Shown one piece after another: positions 52,341-61,594 of a stretch of DNA of 64,000 bases. The stretch is from contig NZ_FOXS01000005.1 of assembly GCF_900115775.1 (NCBI RefSeq), positions 310,001 through 374,000 of the forward strand, read 5' to 3'. Within the stretch, counting starts at the first letter, position 1, and the number at the start of each line of letters is the position of its first letter. Position numbers and translations under genes: made by a program. The DNA is from Hymenobacter arizonensis. Its GTDB lineage: Bacteria; Bacteroidota; Bacteroidia; Cytophagales; Hymenobacteraceae. The notes below the pieces were generated by a model. The model saw only the letters and a program-made list of their open reading frames with translations. It had not been told where the DNA came from and did not search any database.

Positions 52341-53077
52341 GGCGTAAGTCCGTTGAGAATTTCGGCGGCGTGCATCACCTTGATGGGCATGTTGGCGCGG
52401 CGCACAATGCCTTCGAGGTGCATCAGGCACGACATGTCGCTGCCGGTGAGCACCTGCGTGCCGTTGCGCACATGGTCGGCTACTCGGTCCTGGCCCATGC
52501 GAGCCGAGATGCCGGCTTCCGACACGCAGAAGGTGCCGCCGAAGCCGCAGCACTCGTCGTTGCGGGTGAGCTCGGTCAGCTCCAGGCCATCGAGCGAGGC
52601 CAGGAGGCGGCGCAGCTGGCCGTCGCGCACGGGCGTCATCTCCGATTCGTTGGCTTGGTGCAGGCCGCGCTGGCCGTGGCAGCTCAGGTGCAGGCCTACT
52701 TTGTGAGGGAAGGCGCCGGGCAGCTCGGTCACGCCCAGCACGTTGGTGATGAAGTCAATCAGGTCGTAGGCCGCGGCGCGCACGTGCTGCACCTCGGCGG
52801 TTTGGTCGAGCTTGTCGAAGTGCTTGCGCACGTGGTAAACGCAGCTGCCGGAGGGCGCCACCACGTAGTCGTAGTCGCTGAAGGTTTCGACGAAGTGACG
52901 GTAGATGGGCAGGGCCTCGCGCTCACAGCCGCTGTTGGCCAGGGGCTGGCCGCAGCAGGTTTGCTGCGCGGGGAAGTGCGCCGCTACGCCCAGCTTCTGC
53001 AGCAGTTGCAGCGTCGCCACGGCTACCTGGGGGTAGAATTGGTCGATGTAGCAGGGGACGAATAGGGCGACTTTCAT
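52337..53077 (-). CDS. lutA: L-lactate utilisation protein LutA (CCG domain)
   Basis: 246 aa with two CCG cysteine-rich motifs: FPAQQTCCGQPLANSG and LTRNDECCGFGGTF, as in the GlpC/HdrB-like subunits. First gene of the lutABC operon; ATG 53077. Together with LutB and LutC it oxidises lactate, the end product of rhamnose breakdown through the aldolase-dehydrogenase fusion encoded nearby. Confidence 0.92.
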   Translation of the reverse strand: MKVALFVPCYIDQFYPQVAVATLQLLQKLGVAAHFPAQQTCCGQPLANSGCEREALPIYRHFVETFSDYDYVVAPSGSCVYHVRKHFDKLDQTAEVQHVRAAAYDLIDFITNVLGVTELPGAFPHKVGLHLSCHGQRGLHQANESEMTPVRDGQLRRLLASLDGLELTELTRNDECCGFGGTFCVSEAGISARMGQDRVADHVRNGTQVLTGSDMSCLMHLEGIVRRANMPIKVMHAAEILNGLTP

Positions 53078-53121
53078 TCTTGGTTCTTGGTGGGTTGAAC
53101 GAGGACTAATGGTTACCCATT

Positions 53122-53360
53122 GAACGGTCATGCTGAGCGCAGCCGAAGCATCTCGCGTGGAACCTCACCCCCGGCCCCACTCCCGCGGAGAGGGGAGCCA
53201 CAGCATAAGAAAAGGCCGCACAGCCAAAATAGTATTTCACTGCTCGTCGTAGTGGGAATTTTCTGTTCTGTTTAATTACGTCAGGCTCCCCTCTCTTTTG
53301 GAGAGGGGCCGGGGGTGAGGTTTCACGCGAGATGCTTCGCTTCGCTCTGCATGACGTTCT
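53122..53360. repeat. nested repeat: family B inside family A
   Basis: Outer family A arms (53122-53160; 53324-53360) pair with a few mismatches. Between them is a complete family B palindrome, arms 53162-53199 and 53284-53321, with an AT-rich spacer of 84 bases. The transition gcgtgga|acctcac recurs at other copies. It lies between the lut and kinase genes, both transcribed from the minus strand. Confidence 0.88.
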
Positions 53361-53395
53361 AGTTCAGTATTGACGTTTTATGTTGATGTTAAAGT

Positions 53396-54781
53396 CTAAC
53401 CTGCCCGACTCTGCGCAGCCACTAGTGGCAAGTCGTCATCATCAGTAAAGAGCGGCTGCGTTTTCTTCAGCGCCTCGCCTTGCTCCAGGTGCACCAGGGC
53501 GCCTAGCGCCGTGGCCTGGGGAACCTCCAGCGTGCGGATTTCAGCTTTCGGGAAGTTCCAACTGAGTGTTTGCATAAACAGCGGGTTGCGGGCAAAGCCA
53601 CCATCGACGAAGATGACTTTCTCTCCCTGCCACACGAGGTGAATGGATTCGAGCAGAATGGCAATCAGCCCGTGCATGAGGTGCTGGTAGGCATCGGAGG
53701 CGGTGCGGAAACCAGAGAGGTCCCACTCGCCGGCGGGCTGGTCGGGGAAGGGGCCGGTGCCGGCCATGCAGCCGGGGCGGAAGTCGGCCGACGTCTCGTC
53801 GTAGGGGCGGGCCAGCACGATGGAGCGGTAGAAGTCCGGCTTCACGTGGAAGTGGGCGGCGATGCGCTCGACCTGGAAGTCGTGCTCGCGGCCCAGGAAC
53901 ACGCGCGCGGCGCGGGTGGCCTCGCCGCGCGGCGTCATGAAGCTGAGGCAGTCGCGGCGCAGCAGCTCCGGCGTGAGGGGCTGGCTGTTGAACGGGTTGA
54001 TGGTGACCGACCAGGTGCCGGTCGAAATCAGCACAAACGGCTCGTCGTTTTCGGCCAGGTAGGGCATCACGGCGGCGGTGCTGTCGTGCAGGCCCACGCC
54101 TACCATGATGCCATCGACTACCGAGGCGATGGAGTCGCGGGTGAGGGGCGCCAGCTTCTCGTCGATGCCTTCGCGGCGCACCCACTCGTGGTATTCGCCG
54201 CGCTTATAGTCCCAGAGGTTGGTGTGGCAGCCCACGGACGTATAGTCGCTAAACTTCTCGCCCGAAATCAGATAAGAAAGGTAGTTAGGCAGGTGCAGCG
54301 AGGTGTGAATCTTGGCGTATTGGTCGGGCTTGGCATATTTCAGCCAGTAAAGCTGCAGGCCCGAGTTGAGCATGCCCAGCTGCGGCGAGCAAGTGTCGGC
54401 CGCAAACTCCTCCACCGACTGCCCCAACTCGGCGTAGAACCGGGCTTCGATTTCCTCTGGTATCGGCTTGAGGTAATTGTATAGCGGCAGCAAGGGCTGG
54501 CCATCGGCCCCGAGGTGCACGAAGCTGGCGCCGTAAGCGGTGAAATTCACACCCTTCACGGTGTAGTGCGGGTGGTGGCGCAGCTGGTACCAATGGGCCT
54601 GCACCCACTCGGTGAGGCGGGGGAGGTGGTCGCAGGGAAAGCCGTCGTCGTCGAGCACGTCGGTGCACATGTGCAGCTCCTCGTCAATAATTTGCTGGTT
54701 CTCGTCGAATAGAATTAGCTTCTTATTGGTCTTGCCGATGTCGAAAACGGCGTAAACCGACTTTTTAAGCGTCTTTTTCAT
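53396..54781 (-). CDS. rhaB: FGGY-family sugar kinase, rhamnulokinase
   Basis: 461 aa. Actin-fold kinase with YAVFDIGKTNKKLILFDEN (phosphate 1), the central DSTAAVMPYL and LISTGTWSVTINPFN (phosphate 2), and FVDGGFARNPLFMQ (adenosine site). Context with the isomerase, mutarotase, aldolase fusion and RhaT makes L-rhamnulose the substrate; a fuculose role is possible but not suggested by neighbours. The start overlaps the isomerase stop by four bases. Confidence 0.85.
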   Translation of the reverse strand: MKKTLKKSVYAVFDIGKTNKKLILFDENQQIIDEELHMCTDVLDDDGFPCDHLPRLTEWVQAHWYQLRHHPHYTVKGVNFTAYGASFVHLGADGQPLLPLYNYLKPIPEEIEARFYAELGQSVEEFAADTCSPQLGMLNSGLQLYWLKYAKPDQYAKIHTSLHLPNYLSYLISGEKFSDYTSVGCHTNLWDYKRGEYHEWVRREGIDEKLAPLTRDSIASVVDGIMVGVGLHDSTAAVMPYLAENDEPFVLISTGTWSVTINPFNSQPLTPELLRRDCLSFMTPRGEATRAARVFLGREHDFQVERIAAHFHVKPDFYRSIVLARPYDETSADFRPGCMAGTGPFPDQPAGEWDLSGFRTASDAYQHLMHGLIAILLESIHLVWQGEKVIFVDGGFARNPLFMQTLSWNFPKAEIRTLEVPQATALGALVHLEQGEALKKTQPLFTDDDDLPLVAAQSRAG

Positions 54782-56058
54782 AGCCCCGTCGATACGCTGT
54801 GCTTGCCGCGCTGATGAATGAGTTGCTCGCGCACGCCCTCGGCGCGGTAGGCCGCAATGGGGTTGAGGGCGCCGCCGCTCTGGCGGTAGGCTTCGGCCAC
54901 CAGCGGGCGCACATCGGAGAGGAAGGCGTCGCGCAGAATTTCCTCGGCGCGCACCACGTCGTTGCTTTCCTGGGCCTCGTTCAGGGCATTGCGGTCCACG
55001 AGCAGGGCCTTGGCGTAGGCCGAGAGAATGTTCTCGACGGACTGCAGCAAGTCTTCCAGCGGGTCTTTTACGTTGTGGCTGGCGTCTATCATGTAGGCCA
55101 CGGCTGCGGCGGGCACGGTCTGGTCGAGGGCGCTGTCCACCAGCTCATTGAAGATGAGGAAGAGTTGGAAGGGCTTGGTGCTGCCGGTGGTCAGGTCGTC
55201 ATCGCCGTACATGGAGCCGTTGAAGTGGAAACCGCCCAGGCGGCCAAACTGGCGCAGGCGGCCCACAATCTGCTCGATGTTGGTGTTGGGCAGGTGGTGG
55301 CCCAGGTCGACGAGCACCTGCGCGTTGGCCCCAATGGCCTGGCACAGGGCCAGTGAGGTGCCCCAGTCGGGAATCACCATGGAGTAGAAGTTGGGCTCGT
55401 AAGGCTTGTACTCCACCAACATGGTCCAGTCGGTGGGCATGGCTTCGTAGATGGCCGCCAGCGACTCCTGCGTGCGCAGAAACGCGCGGCGCAGGTGCTG
55501 CTGGCCGGGGAAGTTGGAGCCATCGGCCAGCCACACGGTCAGGGTTTTGGCATCGAGCTGCTCGCCGTAGCGCACGCAGTCGATGTTGTGCTGAATGGCC
55601 TGCTCGCGCACGGCCTTTTCGGTGTGGCTGAGCGAGCCAAATTTGTAGGACTGGGGCTGGTCTTTCTGGTCCTGAAAGGTGTTGGAATTCACCGAATCAA
55701 TCACCAGGCCCTGCTGCTTCAGGAGCTGCTGCAGGCCGGCAATGTCCTGCGGAATGTCCCAGGGAATGTGCAGGGAAATGGAATTGGAAGAGCGGTTTAG
55801 GCTCTGCAGAATGCCCACGTCGCCAATCTTTTCTTCCAGCGTGCGGGGCTCGCCGCCCAGCGCAAACCGGCCGAAGCGGGTGCCGCCCGTGCCCAGGGCC
55901 CAGCTCGGAATGGCCACCTGAAATTCAATCAGCTTTTGCACCACGGCCTGCACGTCCTGGTAGCGCAGGCGCGGCGAATCGGCAAGGTGCTGGAAGTGCA
56001 GCTGGTGCTCGGCAAGCAGCGGCTGGTTGAGGTCGGCAAGGCGTTGGTCGGAGAACAT
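54778..56058 (-). CDS. rhaI: L-rhamnose/sugar isomerase (TIM-barrel, RhaI-type)
   Basis: 426 aa from ATG 56058 (a TTG at 56064 is also possible). TIM-barrel isomerase of the P. stutzeri L-rhamnose isomerase type: WALGTGGTRFGRFA near the start, LGHHLPNTNIEQIVGRLRQF and GGFHFNGSMYGDDDL for metal and substrate binding. It converts rhamnose to rhamnulose. Overlaps the kinase gene by four bases (operon). Confidence 0.87.
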   Translation of the reverse strand: MFSDQRLADLNQPLLAEHQLHFQHLADSPRLRYQDVQAVVQKLIEFQVAIPSWALGTGGTRFGRFALGGEPRTLEEKIGDVGILQSLNRSSNSISLHIPWDIPQDIAGLQQLLKQQGLVIDSVNSNTFQDQKDQPQSYKFGSLSHTEKAVREQAIQHNIDCVRYGEQLDAKTLTVWLADGSNFPGQQHLRRAFLRTQESLAAIYEAMPTDWTMLVEYKPYEPNFYSMVIPDWGTSLALCQAIGANAQVLVDLGHHLPNTNIEQIVGRLRQFGRLGGFHFNGSMYGDDDLTTGSTKPFQLFLIFNELVDSALDQTVPAAAVAYMIDASHNVKDPLEDLLQSVENILSAYAKALLVDRNALNEAQESNDVVRAEEILRDAFLSDVRPLVAEAYRQSGGALNPIAAYRAEGVREQLIHQRGKHSVSTGL

Positions 56059-56214
56059 GCGCAAGGGCGGGATTTGTGGAAAATTGGCCGGCGTTTTATG
56101 GAGAGCAAATTACCCGCTTGTGGTAATTGAAACTCTTCTGGGGTCTCCTGTTTGAAGGGAAAAACTTCGTGCGTGGGGCATAGGCTTTGCTGAGCGGGGG
56201 CCTCACGCGGGGGA

Positions 56215-56474
56215 ACCTCACCCCCCGGCCCCCTCTCCCGCGGAGAGGGGGAGCCACGGCAGCGCTTTTGTCATTGCGAGCGGAGCGAAGCAATCCGTCC
56301 TGGTCTCAGCGACCAGGTTTATAATGTGAAAAAGCCTCGGTTCTGCGCAGAACTGAGGCTTGTCGTTTCATTCAAGGGGTTGGTTCTTACAGGACGGATT
56401 GCTTCGCTCCGCTCGCAATGACAGATGGCGTTAGGCTCCCCCTCTCCGCGGGAGAGGGGGCCGGGGGGTGAGGT
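56215..56474. repeat. nested repeat: family A variant and a hairpin inside family B
   Basis: Outer perfect 41-bp family B arms 56215-56255 and 56434-56474. Inside is a perfect 34-bp A-like palindrome (56269-56302, 56390-56423; tgtcattgcgagcggagcga). Inside that is a terminator-like hairpin 56332-56361 (aagcctcggttct / agaactgaggctt). Three levels in 260 bases, between the GntR regulator and the isomerase gene. Confidence 0.9.
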
Positions 56475-56500
56475 TCCCCGGTAGGTGCGGTTCCCATCCC

Positions 56501-57529
56501 TTACAACGACCCCCGCCGAATCGTATAAAATGGGTTCTTCACCTTCACGCGCTGCTTCTCCAGCAGCAGAGTGGCGGCGGTCTGGCCCATGGCTTCGAAG
56601 TCGGTGGTGATTACCGTCATGTTCAGCAGCTCTTTCAGTGGCGTTTCATTGAAGGAAATGATGCCTACTTCGCGGCCCAGCAGGTAGCTGGTTTGGCGGA
56701 TTTTCTTCACCAATTCCACCAGGTCGGTTTCGCGGATTACCACGTAGGCGGTGCCGGCCTGCACCACTTCGTTCATGGCGTTTTCCACCACCGAAAACTC
56801 CTTGTTGCGCATGAGGCAGAAAGAGCGGAAACCCCAGGGCAGCTCCTCGGGGTGGTTGGCATCGGAGGGGAGCACCAGCACCAGGCGGGAGTATTTTTCG
56901 AGCAGGTCTTCGGCCTTTTCCAGGGCCGTGAAAATGTCTTTGTCGAAGTCCTGAAACACGCGCAGGCAGTCGTGCTTCAGCTCGGGAATGTCCTTGTCGA
57001 GCAGCACCAATTCCTGCGAGGGAATGGTGTTCAGAATAGCGTGGTACTGCGCCTTGTCGGTGTCGAGGGTAAAGTGCGGCATCACCACGTAGTAGTTATA
57101 CTTGCCGAGGTTCTTCTCGATGATTTCCTGGAACAAGTTCACGTTGTAGTGGTGAATCTGCAGGTCGACGGTGGCGCTGTCGCCGAGGGCCTCGAGGAAG
57201 GCGTAGTAGATGATTTTTTTGTAGGAGCTGAGCTTGTTGAAAACCAGCAAAATCTTCAGCTTCGAGGTGTCGTTGCTTTCTACGTAGTACCCCTTGCCCT
57301 GCACCGACGTGATGAAGCCGCGCTCGCGCAGCTCGCGGTAGGCTTTTTCTACGGTGTCGCGGGCCAGGTAGTGCTCCACGCTCAGCTCGCTGATGCTGGG
57401 GAGGTGGTCGCCATTCTTCAGGACGCCGCGCTCAATATCCATGATGACCGACTGCACAATCTGCTTGTACTTCGGGGTTTTATCAAGGGGCTTTAGTTGG
57501 AGTTGGTACATCCCGGCGGTGGTGGGCAT
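56501..57529 (-). CDS. GntR-family transcription regulator with sugar-binding-type domain
   Basis: 342 aa. Winged HTH at residues about 15-80 (YKQIVQSVIMDIERGVLKNG, LPSISELSVEHYLARDTVEK), then a LacI/periplasmic-binding-like effector domain (ILLVFNKLSSYKKIIYYAFL to GIISFNETPLKELL). Probably senses a rhamnose-derived ligand and controls the locus. An MPTTAG start at 57529 is used; a start at MYQLQLKPLDK (57511) is equally possible. Confidence 0.85.
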   Translation of the reverse strand: MPTTAGMYQLQLKPLDKTPKYKQIVQSVIMDIERGVLKNGDHLPSISELSVEHYLARDTVEKAYRELRERGFITSVQGKGYYVESNDTSKLKILLVFNKLSSYKKIIYYAFLEALGDSATVDLQIHHYNVNLFQEIIEKNLGKYNYYVVMPHFTLDTDKAQYHAILNTIPSQELVLLDKDIPELKHDCLRVFQDFDKDIFTALEKAEDLLEKYSRLVLVLPSDANHPEELPWGFRSFCLMRNKEFSVVENAMNEVVQAGTAYVVIRETDLVELVKKIRQTSYLLGREVGIISFNETPLKELLNMTVITTDFEAMGQTAATLLLEKQRVKVKNPFYTIRRGSL

Positions 57530-57713
57530 ATCAGGGTTGCTGAGGCTTTAAGAGCGGGGTTGAACAACCGCTCGTAAGTGCGTGACGCAATTGCCTTCCG
57601 AAAAGGTGATAGAAGAGGCTGCGTCAAATGTAGCTTTTTTGACGCTGCTTAGGGCATTTGCAAGGGCATAAATTTTTGGGGTGGTGGTTTGGGAAAAGAC
57701 CATCATTTGGAGC

Positions 57714-57819
57714 GGAACGTCATGCAGAGCGGAGCGAAGCATCTCGCTCGGGGTAGTAACCCAATTGATAGGATTACTGCTCCGAGCGAGATGCTTCGCT
57801 CCGCTCTGCATGACGTTCC
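57714..57819. repeat. family A palindrome, perfect 38-bp arms
   Basis: Arms 57714-57751 and 57782-57819 are exact reverse complements (ggaacgtcatgcagagcgga...), with a 30-base AT-rich loop. It lies between the GntR gene and the aldolase fusion gene. Confidence 0.92.
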
Positions 57820-57861
57820 GTGGCCTGATGGTTTTCTTGATAACGGCCTGTCAGCAAGTAG

Positions 57862-59970
57862 CTACCGCACAAAAGCCATGGCCACGCCGCCGTCCACATT
57901 GAGCACGTTACCGGTGCTCTTGCTCAGAGAGCCATCCACAAATACGCGCACGGCCTTGGCAATGTCTTCGGCCAGCAGCTCTTCGCCTAGCAGCGTGCGC
58001 TTGGCGTAGTGCTGGGGCAGCTCTTCAACCGAAATGCCGTAGGCCTTGGCGCGGCCGGCGGCCCAGTCGCCTTCCCAGATTTTGGAGCCGCGGAGCACGG
58101 CGTCGGGGTTCACGGTGTTTACGCGGATTTTGTCGGCGCCGAGCTCGGCGGCCAGCAGGCGGCTCATGTGCAGCTGCGCGGCTTTGGCCGTGCCGTAGGC
58201 CACGTTGTTGGGGCCGGCCACGAGGCCGTTTTTGCTGGCGATGTTCACAATGTCGCCGCCCAGGGCTTGCTGGCGCATGATTTCCACGGCGCACTGGCTC
58301 ACCAGGAACTGGCCCTTCACCAGCACATCATTGAGGATGTCCCAGTCGGCCTGCGTGGTGTCGGCCAGCGGCTTGCTGATGCTCAGGCCGGCGCAGTTTA
58401 CCACGATGTCGACACCGCCAAACTGTAGCACCGACTGGCGCAGCGACTCCGCGATGCTGTCGGCATCGGTCACGTTGATGGGCGCGGTCAGGGCGCTGTC
58501 TTTGCCGAATTTCTTGCGCAGCTCGTCCTGAGTTTCTTCCAGGCGGTCGCGGTCCACGGCCACCACGCAGGCGCCGAATTTCAGCAGCTCCTCGCAGATG
58601 GCTTTGCCAATGCCGCCGGTGCCGCCGGTCACGTAGGCCACCTTGCCCGAGAGGGCTTTGGGCGGGGCCATGCGCTGCAGCTTGGCTTCTTCCAGCAGCC
58701 AGTACTCAATGTTAAATGCTTCCTGCTCGGGCAGGCCCTGGTAGGTGCTCACGGCCTCGGCGCCCTTCATCACATTGATGGCGTTGGTGTAAAATTCGGC
58801 GGCCACGCGGGCGGTCTGCTTGTCTTTGGCGAAAGCAAACATGCCCACGCCGGGCCACAGAATGATAACCGGGTTGGGGTCGCGAATGGCGGGCGAGTTG
58901 GCATGCTTGCTGCGCTCGTAGTAGGCCGCGTAGTCGGCCCGGTAGTCCTCAAACTGGCCTTCGAGATAGGCTTTCACGCTCTTGGCGTCGCCTTGCATGG
59001 TGTCGGGGTCGAGCACCAGCGGGCGGATTTTGGTGCGCAGGAAGTGGTCGGGGCAGGAGGTGCCCTTGGCGGCCAAGCGGGCCAGGTCGTGCGAGTTTAC
59101 AAACTCGAGCACGCGGGCGTCGTCAGTGTAGTGGCCCAGCATGCGGCGGTGGCCCGAGGCCAGGCCGCGCAGCACCGGCATTACCGCGGCGGCAGCTTTG
59201 CGGCGGGCCTCGCCGTCGAGGGTTTGCTCGCGCTGCACGCCGCCAAGCACGGGGCGCTTCTTGCCATAGTTGGCTTCGAGGTAGGCTGCGGCCTGCTCAA
59301 TCACCTCCAATGTGTTGATGTATGATTCGTAGCTGGTGTCGCCCCAGGTGAACAGGCCGTGGCCGCCGAGGATGACGCCGCGCAGGCCGGGGTTTTCGGC
59401 CACTACTTTCTCGAGCTGCAGGCCCAGGTCGAAGCCCGGCTTCTGCCAGGGCAGCCAGGCCATGCTGTCGCCCCAGATTTCTTTCATAATCTGCTCGCCG
59501 TCGGCGCTGGCCGCAATGGCAATGAGGGCGTCGGGGTGCAGGTGGTCGATGTGCTTGAAGGGCAGCAGGCCGTGCAGCGGCGTATCGATGGAAGGCGTGG
59601 CGCACTTGGGGTCGAAAAGGCAGTACTCGAACAGGGCCACCATCTCGTCTTCGTGGGCCAGGCCGCGGTAGCGGTTCTTAAGCTGGTGCAGCTTCTCCAC
59701 GTAGAGGTTGGCGCAGCCGGCTTTGGTGAGCGTGCCGATGTCGCCACCCGAGCCTTTCACCCACATTACTTCGGCGGGCTGGCCGGTGACGGGGTCGGTT
59801 TCGGTGATTTTGCAGGAAGTGTTGCCGCCGGCATAGTTGGTCAGGCGCAGGTCGGCACCTAGTAGATTAGAACGGTAGAGGAACAGGGCTACTTCGTCGC
59901 TGCCGAGCTCCAGTGCCTTTGCCTCGTCCCAGAGGTAGCTGACGTGCTGGAAAGTGAGGGTTTTTTCCAT
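57862..59970 (-). CDS. rhaEW: bifunctional rhamnulose-1-phosphate aldolase / lactaldehyde dehydrogenase fusion
   Basis: 702 aa in two domains. Residues about 1-400: class II aldolase (VMWVKGSGGDIGTLTKAGCA; HIDHLHPDALIAI; GVILGGHGLFTWGDTSYES) with the metal-binding His. Residues about 430-702: short-chain dehydrogenase with VAYVTGGTGGIGKAICEELL and active-site YGTAKAAQ. Fusions of this type (RhaEW) split rhamnulose-1-P to DHAP and L-lactaldehyde and oxidise the latter to L-lactate. Divergent from rhaT. Confidence 0.92.
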   Translation of the reverse strand: MEKTLTFQHVSYLWDEAKALELGSDEVALFLYRSNLLGADLRLTNYAGGNTSCKITETDPVTGQPAEVMWVKGSGGDIGTLTKAGCANLYVEKLHQLKNRYRGLAHEDEMVALFEYCLFDPKCATPSIDTPLHGLLPFKHIDHLHPDALIAIAASADGEQIMKEIWGDSMAWLPWQKPGFDLGLQLEKVVAENPGLRGVILGGHGLFTWGDTSYESYINTLEVIEQAAAYLEANYGKKRPVLGGVQREQTLDGEARRKAAAAVMPVLRGLASGHRRMLGHYTDDARVLEFVNSHDLARLAAKGTSCPDHFLRTKIRPLVLDPDTMQGDAKSVKAYLEGQFEDYRADYAAYYERSKHANSPAIRDPNPVIILWPGVGMFAFAKDKQTARVAAEFYTNAINVMKGAEAVSTYQGLPEQEAFNIEYWLLEEAKLQRMAPPKALSGKVAYVTGGTGGIGKAICEELLKFGACVVAVDRDRLEETQDELRKKFGKDSALTAPINVTDADSIAESLRQSVLQFGGVDIVVNCAGLSISKPLADTTQADWDILNDVLVKGQFLVSQCAVEIMRQQALGGDIVNIASKNGLVAGPNNVAYGTAKAAQLHMSRLLAAELGADKIRVNTVNPDAVLRGSKIWEGDWAAGRAKAYGISVEELPQHYAKRTLLGEELLAEDIAKAVRVFVDGSLSKSTGNVLNVDGGVAMAFVR

Positions 59971-60172
59971 AATAGTGCTTCTGTTTCGGTAACCAGGAAA
60001 CGGGATAGTGTTGCTTTTTTACAAAGGTGTTGGGGTAGGGGCGGGGCAACCTCCTGCACTCTCCTGCTTGCTTATAAAAAATATGTTAGGTGAGATGTTG
60101 GGTGAAAAGTAAGGGAAATTAGGGTGCTGGGTTGGGGCATCGCAGGGTGCAGTAAAGCATCTCGCCTGGGGA

Positions 60173-60274
60173 ACCTCACCCCCAGCCCCTCTCCAAAAAA
60201 GAGGGGAGCCACGGCGGCGCAAGAAGCATATCCGGTGCCCCCTCTTTTTTGGAGAGGGGGTCAGGGGGTGAGGT
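60173..60274. repeat. family B palindrome with partial family A end
   Basis: Left arm 60173-60210 and right arm 60234-60274 pair with a few mismatches; spacer 23 bases. A family A fragment (agcatctcgcctggg) precedes the left arm. It lies between the divergent aldolase fusion and rhaT. Confidence 0.85.
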
Positions 60275-60428
60275 GCCGCGCTACAATACCGCACATCAGT
60301 ATTTCAACCCCCAATATTCCCCCTCCGCACATACCCGCCGCATACCGCGTTATTTAGTGCTCAGGAGAGCACAGGAGGGTTCGCGTAGCGCAACCCGGCA
60401 GCTTTGCCTTAAACCTTACCGAAACACT

Positions 60429-61511
60429 ATGGCTGTCATCTGGGGAGTTATCCTTCACGCGCTGGGCGGCTTCGCCTCCGGCAGTTTTTACTTGCCCTAC
60501 AAGAAAATCAACGGCTGGGCCTGGGAGAGCTACTGGCTGGTGGGCGGCATTGTGTCGTGGGTGTTTGCGCCCATCATCATGGGTTCGCTCACGGTGCAAA
60601 ATCTGTTTGGCGTGATAGCCCAGGCCGATACCACCACGCTGCTCTGGACTTATGTGTGGGGCGTGCTTTGGGGCTTTGGCGGCCTCACGTTTGGCTTGGC
60701 CATGCGGTATTTGGGCTTGTCTTTGGGGATGGCCGTCACGCTGGGGTTGTGCGCGGTGTTTGGCACGGTGGTGCCGCCGCTGTGGCTGGGCACCTTTCCG
60801 GAGCTGATTCGCTCGGCCTCTGGCCAGGTGATAATGATGGGGCTGGTGGTGTGCGTGATGGGCATTCTGGTGTGCGGCCTGGCAGGCTTCATGAAAGAAA
60901 AGTCCCTGTCGAGCGAGCAGAAAAAGGAAGCCATTGCGGAGTTCGACCTGAAGAAGGGGATTTTCGTGGCCATTTTCTCGGGCGTTATGAGTGCCTGCAT
61001 GTCGTTTGGCCTCACGGCCGGCCAGCCCATTGCTGAGATTGCCGCCCGCACCGGCACCAGTGAGCTCTTTGCCAACAACGCCATTCTGGTGGTGATTCTG
61101 CTCGGCGGCCTCACCACCAACGCGGTGTGGTGCATCTACCTCAACATCAAAAACAAGACTTACACCGACTACCTGAACCCGTCGTTTCCGGCGCTGCGCA
61201 ACGTTATTTTCTGCGCGCTGGCCGGTTTTACGTGGTATCTGCAGTTCTTCTTCTACGGCATGGGCGACAGCCAGATGGGCGCTTACAAGTTCTCGGGCTG
61301 GACACTGCACATGGCCTTCATCATTGCCTTCAGCAGCTTCTGGGGCCTGTACCTGCACGAGTGGAAGGGTGCCAATAAGCTCACCATGCGCACGGTGTCG
61401 GTGGGGATTATGGCAGTGGTGCTGTCCACCGTTATTGTGGGCTACGGCAATTACCTGGGCTCCGAAAAGCCTGGCACCGACGTGCAAGCTTCGGTGAGCG
61501 CCACGGAGTAG
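60429..61511 (+). CDS. rhaT: L-rhamnose/H+ symporter RhaT
   Basis: 360 aa with about ten TM helices: WGVILHALGGFASGSFYLPY at the N-terminus, WGVLWGFGGLTFGLAMRYLG and LGLCAVFGTVVPPLW in the middle, and FTWYLQFFFYGMGDSQMGAY, typical of RhaT. It imports rhamnose released by the GH enzymes. ATG 60429; the longer frame from 60249 starts inside repeat B. Confidence 0.93.
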   Translation: MAVIWGVILHALGGFASGSFYLPYKKINGWAWESYWLVGGIVSWVFAPIIMGSLTVQNLFGVIAQADTTTLLWTYVWGVLWGFGGLTFGLAMRYLGLSLGMAVTLGLCAVFGTVVPPLWLGTFPELIRSASGQVIMMGLVVCVMGILVCGLAGFMKEKSLSSEQKKEAIAEFDLKKGIFVAIFSGVMSACMSFGLTAGQPIAEIAARTGTSELFANNAILVVILLGGLTTNAVWCIYLNIKNKTYTDYLNPSFPALRNVIFCALAGFTWYLQFFFYGMGDSQMGAYKFSGWTLHMAFIIAFSSFWGLYLHEWKGANKLTMRTVSVGIMAVVLSTVIVGYGNYLGSEKPGTDVQASVSATE

Positions 61512-61547
61512 AAAAGCGCCGGCAAACGAGGTTTCGCGAAGCAAATG

Positions 61548-61594
61548 GGCAGGCACTATTGGACTCTGGGGTCCGGTAGTGCCTGCCTTTTTTT
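61548..61594 (+). terminator. rho-independent terminator after rhaT
   Basis: Stem ggcaggcacta / tagtgcctgcc (about 61548-61558 and 61577-61587) followed by seven Ts. It lies 37 bases after the rhaT stop. Confidence 0.85.

Noticed and set aside
53122..57819. CRISPR array as an explanation of the clustered repeats
   Set aside because: The repeats are inverted pairs with unique loops, not short direct repeats with regular spacers, and there are no cas genes.
60354..61556. 400-codon minus-strand open frame opposite rhaT
   Set aside because: Antisense shadow; the + strand encodes a clear RhaT and the minus product is a His/Arg-rich non-protein-like sequence.
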